A DNA stretch of 6,099 nucleotides, taken from the NCBI GenBank assembly GCA_003140915.1, contig PLLI01000061.1:1-6099 (forward strand), in the 5' to 3' direction. This document shows positions 6,038-6,099 of the stretch, one piece after another; position 1 is the first letter of the stretch, and each line of letters begins with the position of its first letter. Source of the stretch: Candidatus Omnitrophota bacterium. GTDB lineage: Bacteria > Omnitrophota > Gorgyraeia > 2-01-FULL-45-10. The position numbers and the translations under genes were made by a program. The notes beneath the pieces were generated by a model. The model saw only the letters and a program-made list of their open reading frames with translations, ran no database searches and was not told where the DNA came from.

Positions 6038-6099
6038 TTAGAGTGAATGGACGACCATTTCCGTAAGGACCACGATATCCTCCGTGCAGAAGATACCAG
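6038..6099 (-). CDS. C-terminal end of an unidentified upstream gene (partial)
   Basis: One minus-strand frame is open from the right edge and gives 19 residues (GIFCTEDIVVLTEMVVHSL) before a TAA at 6038-6040. The residue mix is natural for a protein end. The stop falls 12 bases before the phosphofructokinase ATG, just ahead of its ribosome binding site, which is typical operon spacing. The other two frames also stay open across this short stretch, so the choice rests on residue composition and spacing. Too little is present to name the product. Confidence 0.45.
   Translation of the reverse strand, partial: GIFCTEDIVVLTEMVVHSL

Noticed and set aside
1..6099. CRISPR arrays, insertion sequences, tRNA genes or phage attachment sites
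   Set aside because: No regularly spaced direct repeats, terminal inverted repeats, transposase frames or tRNA-like cloverleaf were seen, and coding is nearly continuous.

Overview
Almost all of this window is coded on the minus strand, as two or three transcription units read from right to left. It carries an outer-membrane beta-barrel gene with a signal peptide, so the host is Gram-negative. The genes share a moderate-GC style with heavy use of ATA (Ile) and of AAA and AGG codons, and there is no compositional break, so this looks like resident chromosome. The gene mix (YaiO-type barrel, membrane-anchored HEAT-repeat protein, PAS-rich hybrid-free kinase, DUF2934 protein, 'long/group III' phosphofructokinase) resembles uncultured phyla such as Omnitrophota or Deltaproteobacteria-like lineages. 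That placement is an impression from gene content and was not tested.

Right part (6099 to 4331): the last 19 codons of an unidentified gene, a 365-residue 6-phosphofructokinase and a 162-residue ferritin-like diiron protein. The spacings are 12 and 18 bases, so they probably form one operon. A 90-base gap with a possible promoter follows, then a 60-residue DUF2934 protein (4330 to 4148) and a strong hairpin (4081-4116) that probably ends this unit.

Left part (4080 to 1): directly after the hairpin lies a near-consensus sigma-70 promoter (TTGACA, 17 bases, TATACT). It drives a tightly packed four-gene operon: a membrane PAS-PAS histidine kinase, a receiver-only response regulator, a YaiO-family outer-membrane barrel, and an inner-membrane-anchored HEAT-repeat protein that runs off the left edge. 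Spacings are 28 bases, 5 bases and a one-base stop/start overlap (TAATG). YaiO barrels are known beside family 2 glycosyltransferases. I infer that this is an envelope glycan synthesis or export module carrying its own two-component phosphorelay; because the regulator has no DNA-binding domain, control may be by protein-protein contact. The next gene to the left is the key missing piece.

I found no tRNA, rRNA, CRISPR array, insertion sequence or attachment site. No gene-free stretch exceeds 300 bases; the longest is the 144-base gap at 4004-4147, which holds the terminator and promoter.
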